Positions 36,749 through 44,185 of a stretch of DNA of 64,000 nt are shown here, in pieces; the stretch's first letter is position 1, and the number at the start of each line of letters is the position of its first letter. The notes below the pieces were generated by a model, which saw nothing but the letters and a program-made list of their open reading frames with translations, was not told where the DNA came from and did no database searches. The translations under genes and the position numbers were made by a program. The stretch comes from Granulicatella seriolae. Its GTDB lineage: Bacteria > Bacillota > Bacilli > Lactobacillales > Aerococcaceae. The stretch is taken from contig NZ_JANHNZ010000001.1 of the NCBI RefSeq assembly GCF_024543085.1, positions 248,001 to 312,000 on the forward strand, written 5' to 3'.

Positions 36749-38114
36749 CTTTGAATTCCTCCTTCTTTACTAATGGTTTAGGACGACACAAAGCACCAAT
36801 TGTTTCTAAAAAATCATGTTCTTTAGGAACAAGAGGTGTGTAGAATTCACTAATGACATTGGTCCCAACATCTACGTAGCCACGACCTCTAATCTGTTTC
36901 AAAAAGAAATCTTTATCGACATCCCCAAACATCATGGAATACCCAAGCTCACTCATGCGCCCAAGTGCCACCCGAAAATTAAACTGATCACGAATCCCAT
37001 CTTGTAAGTATTTTGCGTCGGGACGCTGACAAGCGAGGATAATAAAGAAACCTGCTTGACGCCCTAACATGACAATTTGTTTCAATTTATTCATGACCGC
37101 CATATTTTCTTTGGCACTTAACATTTCCATATACGCCACATACTCATCAAAGATAAGAAAATTCGGTTCTAAGTCTAGATAAGCGTAATTTTCGCCTGTT
37201 TTATAGTTAGTCATTTTCTTCATATCAAGACTACGAGCCATCATGCGATCATAAAAATCATCGATACATGCAGAGATTTCTTCTTTCTTGTAATAGACAT
37301 TTTCCATCACGGTTCCTAAGTCCGATAAATCGGCATTCTTAGGATCAAGAATAAAAAGCTTTGCGTTAGTTTGAAGGAGTGATTCAATGATGGTTAGAAT
37401 AAAATACGTTTTCCCTCCACCAGTCCCGCCTGCAATTAACATATGAGGCAAAGAATCGAAGGCCCATGCTACATTTTTCATCAATTGCATGGAACCATTT
37501 TTCACAGAAACCTCTTCAATTGAAAGTCGATTAGCAATCGTGTCATAAAGTAGGGTATATTCCACAAAAGAATCTTTGAGTTCTTTATCGACCAACTCGC
37601 AATACAAGCCGGATTCCAGTTTCTTTTCTAATCGCAACAATTGATCCTGATATTTTCCTAATGTAATCTCAACAGTAATGACAATCAATCCATCTTTCAT
37701 ACGATAATAAAATTTAGGAAAGTAACTGATTTTTTCTTTCTTTTTAGAGGGCGAATCTTCAAAAAGTTGAAATTCTTCCACTTGTTTGATTTCCAACCAC
37801 CCATTTTCCAAAATCATTCGAGCCAGTTTTTGACGATGGGTTAAACTTTTATAGTAATCAAAGCAATAACGATAGAAAAGAAAACTAAAAATTAATACGA
37901 TGACAATTGAAAAAATCAATGCCGACAAACCATATAAACTTAAGAAATGATACTCCAATTCCTCTAGCTGCCAAGTAGTCCGACTGATAAAAGCCAGATG
38001 AAAAGGAAGAAATGCAAGTAACCAACAACTTAATATAGAGACAAAGAAAAACTGAAAGACCAAGTGTTTATCGCTTGGTCTGATCCGTTTTCCTTTTCTT
38101 TCTAGAAGTTTCAT
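36738..38114 (-). CDS. tcpA: Coupling protein TcpA, FtsK/SpoIIIE family (Tn916 Orf21-like)
   Basis: Brings the relaxase-DNA complex to the channel and pumps DNA. It has 458 residues. Two N-terminal membrane helices (about 22-42 and 58-80) are followed by the ATPase domain with Walker A GGTGGGKT near 235, Walker B FLIFDEY near 322, and the arginine-bearing IRGRGYVDVG region. It lies upstream of the relaxase and oriT and directly after the DUF961 genes, as in Tn916. Confidence 0.92.
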   Translation of the reverse strand: MKLLERKGKRIRPSDKHLVFQFFFVSILSCWLLAFLPFHLAFISRTTWQLEELEYHFLSLYGLSALIFSIVIVLIFSFLFYRYCFDYYKSLTHRQKLARMILENGWLEIKQVEEFQLFEDSPSKKKEKISYFPKFYYRMKDGLIVITVEITLGKYQDQLLRLEKKLESGLYCELVDKELKDSFVEYTLLYDTIANRLSIEEVSVKNGSMQLMKNVAWAFDSLPHMLIAGGTGGGKTYFILTIIESLLQTNAKLFILDPKNADLSDLGTVMENVYYKKEEISACIDDFYDRMMARSLDMKKMTNYKTGENYAYLDLEPNFLIFDEYVAYMEMLSAKENMAVMNKLKQIVMLGRQAGFFIILACQRPDAKYLQDGIRDQFNFRVALGRMSELGYSMMFGDVDKDFFLKQIRGRGYVDVGTNVISEFYTPLVPKEHDFLETIGALCRPKPLVKKEEFKDGL

Positions 38115-38117
38115 GGG

Positions 38118-38489
38118 CTAGCCCTGTTTATTCTTTGGCTCAATCTTTGGGGCAGGTGTCGGTTTATTTTTTAGCACCAAATCATCAGCCTTAATGTACC
38201 AATCGACATCCGCTCTACGAAAAGTCGCATTGGCTACGGTGTCTGCGATTGGATTAATCAATTCTACTTCTGTGTTGTAATCAAACTCTCGTAATGGAAT
38301 AGAAGCGGGAATACTGACTTGGATCATTCGTCCTTGTTCGCGTGATTTTAAGTCATAGGTTCGTTCTTTGACTTCGGTTGAGACTGTGCCATCTTCATTG
38401 GTTAAAAATACTTCCCGACGTAATTCGGAAAATTTTAACCGTCCAAATGTTTTTTCTTTGTCGATAATAATTCCTTGTGCTAATCTCAT
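38118..38489 (-). CDS. DUF961 protein (Tn916 Orf22-like)
   Basis: A 123-residue beta-rich protein with KFSELRREVFL and IQVSIPASIPLREFDYNTEV, the DUF961 pattern. It is a paralogue of the next upstream gene. In Tn916-like ICEs the relaxosome helper proteins next to the coupling protein are of this family (HelP in ICEBs1), so a role in DNA processing is likely. Confidence 0.83.
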   Translation of the reverse strand: MRLAQGIIIDKEKTFGRLKFSELRREVFLTNEDGTVSTEVKERTYDLKSREQGRMIQVSIPASIPLREFDYNTEVELINPIADTVANATFRRADVDWYIKADDLVLKNKPTPAPKIEPKNKQG

Positions 38490-38504
38490 GTGTGTTTTCC
38501 TCCT

Positions 38505-38819
38505 TTAGGCTTTGACCATATCGTCCGCATGTAAAATGTAATTGGTAAATCCACGTTCGCCAATCTTATAACCTTCTGCGACAATACGTGGGTTGACTAG
38601 TTGAATCGGCTCTTCAAACTCAAAGAACTTTTCTCCAGCAGTATGAGGCAAAATGACCTCAATATCATCTGCGCGTTGCACGTCCGAATACAAATTGTAA
38701 CTACGAGAAACAGTGGTGAGACGACCATTGACACGTCGTTGTTCGACGTTTCCTTCGCCCGCAAATTCTAAGTGACCAAACGTCTCTTTCATAATTGGTA
38801 CTACGTGTTTTAATTCCAT
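38505..38819 (-). CDS. DUF961 protein (Tn916 Orf23-like), possible helicase processivity factor
   Basis: 104 residues with TFGHLEFAG, RSYNLYSDVQ and IEVILPHTAGEKFFEF, the DUF961 pattern. The ATG at 38819 has GAGG seven bases upstream. Homologues such as HelP of ICEBs1 assist the host helicase during rolling-circle unwinding; the family assignment is seen, the role inferred. Confidence 0.83.
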   Translation of the reverse strand: MELKHVVPIMKETFGHLEFAGEGNVEQRRVNGRLTTVSRSYNLYSDVQRADDIEVILPHTAGEKFFEFEEPIQLVNPRIVAEGYKIGERGFTNYILHADDMVKA

Positions 38820-38925
38820 TGTTTTTCCTCTTTTCATTCAAAATTTTGTGTTGAAATAAGTTTAAATATCTTAAATCCTCGGTGGAGAACGTGAGGTATT
38901 CTTCACTGAAACACTTCCTTTCCAA

Positions 38926-38965
38926 ACAAAAAAGCAGTTCAACTATTGGATTAGTCAAACTGCTT
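38926..38965 (-). terminator. Intrinsic terminator inside the transfer operon (before orf23)
   Basis: AAGCAGTT and AACTGCTT stem with extra inner pairs (38932-38965) is followed by six T on the minus strand. It begins at the stop codon of the upstream ArdA-like gene. Confidence 0.65.
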
Positions 38966-39372
38966 CAAATGGTAAAATAAGTGCCATCTGATAGCTCAAA
39001 GGTATCTTCCAAAACATCTGGATCAGTTGGTTTTTCTTTTAAGTGTGTTAATTGATTTAATCGCTTTAAGGCATCTTCGTGAGATTCAAAGACATCCAAG
39101 TCAATCAATTCATCCAAATAGGGAAATAGGTCATAGTGACTGTTTTCTTCGATTAAGAGCGCTAAACGATTGAGTGTCAAAATATCTCGATCATCCATTA
39201 ATCGGAAAGGAGCTTCCCAATCTTCAATTTCATAACTTTCATCTGTTTCCAATTGTAGTTTTTCTCTCAATTCATCTAATGATACTGGTAAGGTGAGCCA
39301 AGCGGCAATAATCACACTATCATATTCATAACGACTTAAATTTGTCACATATACCTGAATTGTACAATCCAT
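38965..39372 (-). CDS. Second, shorter ArdA-family antirestriction protein
   Basis: A 135-residue, strongly acidic protein. The N-terminus VYVTNLSRYEYDSVIIAAWL mirrors that of the full-length ArdA (VYISNLGKYNEGELVGAWF), with LPVSLDELREKLQLETDES after it. It is about 30 residues shorter than the ArdA at 32867-33370 and lacks its C-terminal domain. It probably blocks type I restriction or modulates the larger protein; both are inference. Confidence 0.72.
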   Translation of the reverse strand: MDCTIQVYVTNLSRYEYDSVIIAAWLTLPVSLDELREKLQLETDESYEIEDWEAPFRLMDDRDILTLNRLALLIEENSHYDLFPYLDELIDLDVFESHEDALKRLNQLTHLKEKPTDPDVLEDTFELSDGTYFTI

Positions 39373-39374
39373 AG

Positions 39375-39602
39375 TTACACCTCCTTGTATAAATTCCGTA
39401 TGGTTTGTATTTGATTTTTGACGATCAGAAGATATTCTTCGACTTCCACCAATTGTTCTGCGATTGCTTGTCGACCTCGTTCTTCTCGACCGTCAATGTG
39501 TTGTAAAAACTGGAAATTATTGACAGCCGCAGACAACTGGTTAATTGAGTTGGTACATAATAATTGTTGGGCAGCTTTTAACCGTTCACGTTCTCTAATC
39601 AT
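39375..39602 (-). CDS. Small helical protein of the ICE
   Basis: 75 residues, all-helical and charged (NFQFLQHIDGREERGRQAIA). The ATG at 39602 has AAAGGAG six bases upstream; the longer frame is rejected. It overlaps the methyltransferase by 8 bp and precedes the short ArdA gene by 2 bp, so the three are one unit. The family is not recognised. Confidence 0.6.
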   Translation of the reverse strand: MIRERERLKAAQQLLCTNSINQLSAAVNNFQFLQHIDGREERGRQAIAEQLVEVEEYLLIVKNQIQTIRNLYKEV

Positions 39603-40698
39603 GGGTTTCTCCTTTGTAATAAACCTTCGCAACATTTGATAAAATATATTCAGCACAAGGAACCACAATAGAATTTCCTAATGCTTTGTATCTTGCGGAA
39701 TCACTGATTAATTGATGATCCATCCCATATTGAGTCCAATTTTCAGGTAAATCCATGATTCGTTCACATTCAAGGGGCGTCAGTTTCCGAACAAAGCCTT
39801 CTGTTTCTAACCCTTCTTGCCAATACGCAAAGACGTCAACAGTTCCAGCTAAGAGAGTGGGAAAAGGGTCAGTTGGTTGTCCGAAACTGGAGATGTATCC
39901 TTTGGCATTTTTTTCTTTACCATAAGAGCGCATTCGGCGCTCTTGGAAGGGATAGAGGAATAAGTGCCGCCCTGTTTCAGTAATAAAGCTTCGATGGTCT
40001 TTGGTGGGCGACAACCTGATTTTGTCGCAAGGGTTAGAATTCGCGTGCATTCCTTTGGGTTCAAATAGTATTTCTCTGGCACGGAAGTCTCTAAAATCTG
40101 CGACGAGAAAGATTCTTCGACGTCGTTGGGGCACTCCCCAGTATTGACTATCGAGGAGTCGCCAACACACATCAACATTTCTCCCTCGCACCATGCCGGC
40201 GTTTGCCCATTGACGAGAGAGAGGAATTGGAACTTCGGTTTGAACGAAGGCTTCCAAGACGGCCTTAAAATCCAGTCGGTTATTTGACGAAAAAGCTCCC
40301 ATGACGTTTTCCCAAATAGCGAGAGTTGGATACTTTCCATTGGTTGTTTCCCTCATTTCTTCAATAATTCTAATCGCTTCATAAAATAGATTGGATTTCT
40401 TGCCAGCTAATCCTTCACGATTTCCAATGGTTGATAGATTCTGACAAGGCGATCCAAAAGTGACAATATCAACGGGTGGGATTTCACCACCGTGTAATTT
40501 GGTTAAGTCTCCTAAATGAATCATATGAGGAAACTGTTTCTTTGTAATACGAATCGGTGCCTTTTCAATTTCACTTGCCCATAATGGTGTGATACCATTT
40601 CTTTGAGCAGCTAAAGGAAAGACACCGATACCGTCAAAAAGACTTCCTAAAGTAAGATTTGTAATTGTTATCAACTCCTCTTCATACAAAAAAGACAC
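39595..40698 (-). CDS. DNA (cytosine-5) methyltransferase, orphan
   Basis: Methylates cytosine in DNA, probably to protect the element from restriction. It has about 360 residues with motif I (SLFDGIGVFPLAA), motif IV (FGSPCQNLS, catalytic Cys), motif VI (ENV), motif VIII (QRRRRIFLV) and motif X (ALGNSIVVPC). No restriction enzyme gene is near. The start is unclear: the GTG at 40698 lies in a terminator stem, a TTG at 40674 abuts a GAGGAG site, and the best-spaced codon is an ATT at 40665. It is the first gene of the transfer operon. Confidence 0.9.
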   Translation of the reverse strand: MSFLYEEELITITNLTLGSLFDGIGVFPLAAQRNGITPLWASEIEKAPIRITKKQFPHMIHLGDLTKLHGGEIPPVDIVTFGSPCQNLSTIGNREGLAGKKSNLFYEAIRIIEEMRETTNGKYPTLAIWENVMGAFSSNNRLDFKAVLEAFVQTEVPIPLSRQWANAGMVRGRNVDVCWRLLDSQYWGVPQRRRRIFLVADFRDFRAREILFEPKGMHANSNPCDKIRLSPTKDHRSFITETGRHLFLYPFQERRMRSYGKEKNAKGYISSFGQPTDPFPTLLAGTVDVFAYWQEGLETEGFVRKLTPLECERIMDLPENWTQYGMDHQLISDSARYKALGNSIVVPCAEYILSNVAKVYYKGETHD

Positions 40699-40718
40699 CT
40701 CATTTAATATGAAGTGTC
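40688..40718 (-). terminator. Intrinsic terminator before the methyltransferase gene
   Basis: GACAC(C)TCAT and ATGA(A)GTGTC arms (40694-40718) are followed by six T on the minus strand. It is the first obstacle for transcription entering the transfer operon. Confidence 0.65.
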
Positions 40719-41058
40719 CAAATTATTTTTATTATTTAGTTAAAAATTTACTTTACTAAAACTTACTCATAAAACAATATTCCTTTAGAATATTTAAAAG
40801 TAAATAGCAATTAAGTTAAAATAGAGGATACGAATGTTAGTTTGAAATCAGTATATATTTTTTTATTTCTATTAAAGAGTATCGTCATTAATTCTAATTG
40901 TAGATTAGCTATGCTCCGTTATATGTTATATTATAGATACAAGTTGAGATACATCCTTAATGAAACTTATAGAAATCTATTGAAAGTTGATTTTTTTAAT
41001 ACATCGAAAATCCTATCATATCAACCTTAGTGACACTTATTGAAAAATCGAATTAATT
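40719..41058. other. Right end of the ICE, no gene; possible decayed tRNA 5' half
   Basis: AT-rich. A 62-codon plus-strand frame at 40842-41030 lacks a ribosome-binding site and is not accepted. TCA-A-CCTTAGTG at 41021-41032 matches the start of the split host tRNA (TCACCTTAGTG) with one inserted base, but anticodon-stem pairing is lost. I could not place a strong promoter for the transfer operon here. Confidence 0.5.
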
Positions 41059-41069
41059 TTCCGGTTCTT
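41059..41069. repeat. attR core, 11-bp direct repeat
   Basis: The second copy of TTCCGGTTCTT. The host tRNA 3' part continues directly after it. Confidence 0.85.
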
Positions 41070-41099
41070 ATGATGGGGGTTCGATTCCCTCAGGTGACA
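41059..41099 (+). tRNA. Split tRNA-Arg(CCG), 3' part
   Basis: After the shared core it gives the last base of the anticodon stem, variable bases TGAT, T-arm GGGGG-TTCGATT-CCCTC, acceptor strand AGGTGAC and discriminator A. The ICE sequence before it cannot supply the anticodon stem (TAATT against TCTTA) or acceptor strand, so no functional tRNA forms at this end. Excision would restore the gene. Confidence 0.9.
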
Positions 41100-41136
41100 T
41101 TGGTTTGACCTTCTACAAATTTTGCTATTATGTGTA

Positions 41137-41178
41137 AGTCCCCTCTAGTCATTTCCCAGTGGCTTTGGGGGCTTTTTC
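41137..41178 (+). terminator. Terminator of the host tRNA-Arg
   Basis: AGTCCCC and GGGGGCT arms with an inner AGTCA/TGGCT stem are followed by five T. It lies 38 bp after the tRNA end. Confidence 0.8.
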
Positions 41179-41193
41179 TTTCAATCATATTAA

Positions 41194-41232
41194 TTGACCT
41201 TATTTGACCTTTTTAGTAAACTAATCCTATAT
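41194..41232 (+). promoter_or_regulatory. clpP promoter with CtsR site
   Basis: TTGACC-3-TTTGACC (41194-41209) is, on the other strand, the GGTCAAA direct heptad repeat bound by CtsR. TTGACC at 41204-41209 also serves as -35, with a TATAT-containing -10 17-18 bp on. Heat-shock control of clpP is expected. Confidence 0.8.
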
Positions 41233-41253
41233 GAATGAAATGGAGGAAATAAA

Positions 41254-41847
41254 ATGAATCTAATACCTACAGTTATTGAACAATCTTCTCGTGGTGAACG
41301 TGCTTATGATATTTATTCTCGTCTTTTGAAAGACCGTATTATTATGGTTAGTGGTCCTGTGCATGATGATATGGCCAACTCAATTATTGCGCAACTTTTA
41401 TTCTTGGATGCGCAAGACCCTGAAAAGGATATCTATATGTATATCAACTCCCCTGGTGGCTCTGTTACAGCTGGGCTAGCTATTTTTGACACCATGAACT
41501 TTATCAAAGCTGATGTACAAACGATTGCTATGGGATTAGCTGCTTCGATGGGTTCTTTCCTACTGACAGCTGGTCAAAAAGGCAAACGTTACGCTTTGCC
41601 AAATGCAGAAATCTTAATTCACCAACCTCTTGGCGGAGCACAAGGTCAAGCAACTGAGATTGAGATTGTGGCACGTCAAATCCTAAAAACTCGTGAACGT
41701 CTCAATAAAATTTTGGCTGAACGCACTGGTCAAAGTTTAAAACAAATTGAAAAAGATACTGACCGCGACAACTACATGACTGCTCAAGAAGCTTTGAAAT
41801 ACGGCTTAATTGACGGTATCATGGAGAATGCTAACGAGCTTAAATAA
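41254..41847 (+). CDS. clpP: ATP-dependent Clp protease proteolytic subunit
   Basis: A serine protease that forms a double heptameric ring and degrades proteins fed by ClpX, ClpC or ClpE. It has 197 residues. Catalytic Ser is in [11 protein letters not shown], His in [15 protein letters not shown], and the C-terminal Asp in [19 protein letters not shown] lies before the ATG. It is a single-gene unit between a CtsR-type promoter and a terminator. Confidence 0.98.
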   Translation: MNLIPTVIEQSSRGERAYDIYSRLLKDRIIMVSGPVHDDMANSIIAQLLFLDAQDPEKDIYMYINSPGGSVTAGLAIFDTMNFIKADVQTIAMGLAASMGSFLLTAGQKGKRYALPNAEILIHQPLGGAQGQATEIEIVARQILKTRERLNKILAERTGQSLKQIEKDTDRDNYMTAQEALKYGLIDGIMENANELK

Positions 41848-41896
41848 GGATAATGATGGCTTAGGCTGATGAATCTTAGCTTGAACATTATTTAAG

Positions 41897-41956
41897 AATA
41901 CAAAAAATGCCTAGAATCAACGTTTATATGGACGTGATTCTAGGCGTTTTTGTATT
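41897..41956 (+). terminator. Terminator of clpP
   Basis: A long stem: GCCTAGAATCA-CGT and ACG-TGATTCTAGGC, extended by AATACAAAAA pairing with TTTTTGTATT. It lies 50 bp past the stop. Confidence 0.85.
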
Positions 41957-42090
41957 CTTGGATTTTTTGACCCAATTAATAAATGTTTATATTCTAATTT
42001 CTTTGAAAAGGTAAAACTCTATTTACACTGAAGTTCTAACATACTACTAAAAAACAAGCATTTCCATAATAGAATCTTGATTGTTATTCT

Positions 42091-42729
42091 CTAGAGAAAC
42101 GGCACAAGCATTGCTACAGAAAATCCATCGATACTTGCCAACATTTCTTTCACTATATTTTTGGAATCAGATTCACCAATCTCTTTAATCCTTTGTCGAA
42201 TAACTTTTATCTCTTCTTTTGAAAAATAGAGTTTCAAAACTTTTACTGGATCCAGTATGGTTGTCAGAATAATAATTTGTTCGTCTTCCTTTTGCGTATC
42301 GATTAAGAAGGATGAACGAATATCACTAATAATCTGTTCCTTTGCCCTGTCACTACTTTGCCATTTTCCATTGTGGTCAACAAGAACCGTGTCCGTATTT
42401 TGCAAAGAGTCAAAAATACTGGTTTGGTACAGAGAAAAAGGATTCTTCAAAATACTTGTTACATAAATATTCGTTAAGTTCATAATACTCATTTTTTCTT
42501 TAGTTTTCAGAACGTCATATAAAGGCTTCAAGTACTTTAACTCATCAGTTAATCCTGAAATAACTGTAATTTTCTTATTTTCAATCTGAATGACACCGCC
42601 CATTTGTAAATCAATTAGCCCTGCAACAAGTAAACCTACCCCAACAGGTGCTTTTGTATTAGAAACTGAAAACTGACCTTTTTTTGGTAAAGCGACAATA
42701 AAATATTTTTGACTAATTCCTAAATTCAT
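42091..42729 (-). CDS. GPP34 (Golgi phosphoprotein 3)-like protein
   Basis: A 212-residue protein. The N-terminus KYFIVALPKKGQFSVSNTKA, then VGVGLLVAGLIDLQMGGVIQ and a mostly helical rest, resembles the GPP34 family, which in eukaryotes binds phosphoinositides. In bacteria the role is unknown, and membrane association is possible. AAGGAGG precedes the ATG at 42729. It follows the DUF2325 gene by 61 bp on the same strand, so they are probably one unit. Confidence 0.6.
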   Translation of the reverse strand: MNLGISQKYFIVALPKKGQFSVSNTKAPVGVGLLVAGLIDLQMGGVIQIENKKITVISGLTDELKYLKPLYDVLKTKEKMSIMNLTNIYVTSILKNPFSLYQTSIFDSLQNTDTVLVDHNGKWQSSDRAKEQIISDIRSSFLIDTQKEDEQIIILTTILDPVKVLKLYFSKEEIKVIRQRIKEIGESDSKNIVKEMLASIDGFSVAMLVPFL

Positions 42730-42790
42730 TTTTTCCTCCTTATTTATTTTGTTTTGACGTATAAATCTAAAAATATACAACACTTCATTT

Positions 42791-43963
42791 TTAGACTTGT
42801 TTCATAGAATCTTCCTCTAGCACTAACTTTTTCTTCATCACTGACAGTCTTCTAACCAATTCAATTCCACCTATATTTTTAGTATAGCCATGTACCTTGC
42901 CCATTTTTTTACAGTGTTCTTTTGCTAAATACATAGCCTCATGACTAATACTTTGAGTATAAATCATTATCAAATCAGCTTTTCTAATTTGAGAAATTAT
43001 TGAAGCATGGCTCTCGTTACCAGACAAATATGAATATGTCCCATCTCTTTTAATAATTTCTTCTTTTGCATTTTTATGCAAATTTTTATTTGTTCCACCA
43101 ATAGTTAAAACTGTTAATCCTTTGAAGATAGGTTTAACAGGTCGACCTTGTTTAGAAGTTTTACTAACTTTTTTCTTTTTCGAAACTACAGTATCTTTAG
43201 CTTCTTTTTTGGTTGGAATTTCCTCTATTTTATACTTCCAAATCACATTGCCAATCATTGAATTGTCTATTTGGTGAGCATAATCGATGATGTCTCCTTC
43301 TTCCAATCTGAACGTAGCCCTGTCTCCATCAGAAATAAGTGCTCTAATCTCAATTTCTGATTCCTTATCTGGGAATTCAATATACAAACGATTTAAATCC
43401 TCATGTTTCTTTACTGTCAGAAATGTATGTATCTCTCTGACTTTTTCACGTTTTGTAGTATTTTTTTGAAGAATCACAAAATCATAGTGTACTCGATTAG
43501 ATTTTTTCTTATTTTCTATATCATAATAAGGACTTTTTGAAACATAAGTTGCACGGACAAAATCTCCCTCTTCAATACCAAGGTCCCTTATTGCTTTTTC
43601 TGGCACAAACAGTTCTTGCTGTTTATTAATGACTCCTCCTCTGATTTTTTGTTGGAAGTATCCTTCTATGATTTTTCCATTAGCACTTATTTTCTCTTTT
43701 CGATTTATTGTAGAAACTTTTGGAATCATTGGCTCAATTCTTGTTTTTACTCCATTAATTTCCTTATAAATCGCTGTATCCTTTTCGACCTCACTTCTTT
43801 GTTCGTTACTTTCTGATAGGAAATTAATATCTTTAATCACATCTAATATAGCTAGTTGCTCTTTTATTCTTGCAGAAATTTCTTCCACATTAAAACTTGT
43901 TAAATTATCTAAACAATATTGAATTTCTCCCTTAACCAACGAAATGAATTGATCTTTTTTCAA
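42791..43963 (-). CDS. DUF2325-domain protein
   Basis: A 390-residue protein. The N-terminal 60 residues are helical, a middle beta-rich region (about 95-245) holds FVPEKAIRDLGIEEGDFVRA and LISDGDRATFRLEEGDIIDY, and after a lysine-rich linker comes a C-terminal DUF2325 domain (about 280-370) with VLTIGG, GNESH, ADLIMIYTQSISHEAM and EHCKKMGK. DUF2325 proteins occur widely in Firmicutes without a firm function. AGGAGG lies just before the ATG. Confidence 0.7.
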   Translation of the reverse strand: MKKDQFISLVKGEIQYCLDNLTSFNVEEISARIKEQLAILDVIKDINFLSESNEQRSEVEKDTAIYKEINGVKTRIEPMIPKVSTINRKEKISANGKIIEGYFQQKIRGGVINKQQELFVPEKAIRDLGIEEGDFVRATYVSKSPYYDIENKKKSNRVHYDFVILQKNTTKREKVREIHTFLTVKKHEDLNRLYIEFPDKESEIEIRALISDGDRATFRLEEGDIIDYAHQIDNSMIGNVIWKYKIEEIPTKKEAKDTVVSKKKKVSKTSKQGRPVKPIFKGLTVLTIGGTNKNLHKNAKEEIIKRDGTYSYLSGNESHASIISQIRKADLIMIYTQSISHEAMYLAKEHCKKMGKVHGYTKNIGGIELVRRLSVMKKKLVLEEDSMKQV

Positions 43964-44133
43964 ATTATTGCCTCCTAGTTAATTAAAAATTTTACTTATT
44001 TAATTATTATGACCTAAAAATATGTTTTTCACAAGTTCTTTAAGATTATTTGATAAAAATTATTATTTTACTTACCTATATCTGAAGATATTTTGATTAG
44101 CTTTACTATCTCCAGTAAATTTCAGACAAAAAA

Positions 44134-44166
44134 AGACCTCAACACAAAACAATCTGTGTGAGGTCT
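44134..44166 (-). terminator. Terminator of the M28 surface peptidase gene
   Basis: AGACCTCA-ACACA and TGTG-TGAGGTCT arms are followed by seven T on the minus strand. Confidence 0.85.
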
Positions 44167-44185
44167 CCCGATTCTTTAAAACCTT

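Larger units (their letters stand above)
8158..41069. mobile_element. Integrative conjugative element, Tn916-type backbone, inserted in tRNA-Arg(CCG)
   Basis: The element is about 32.9 kb between 11-bp core repeats. Going inward from the left it has a tyrosine integrase, an excisionase, a small HTH gene, a tRNA-Arg(CCG), regulators like Tn916 orf8, orf7 and orf9, metal-transport and mutagenic-polymerase cargo, then the transfer genes matching Tn916 orf13-orf23 in order, an oriT-like palindrome, antirestriction genes and a DNA methyltransferase. Almost all genes read on the minus strand. No tet(M) or other antibiotic resistance gene is present. All transfer genes look intact, so the element may be mobile; that is inference. 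Confidence 0.93.

Noticed and set aside
40842-41030. 62-codon plus-strand frame at the right end of the ICE
   Set aside because: No ribosome-binding site, AT-driven composition, and it covers the possible decayed tRNA half.
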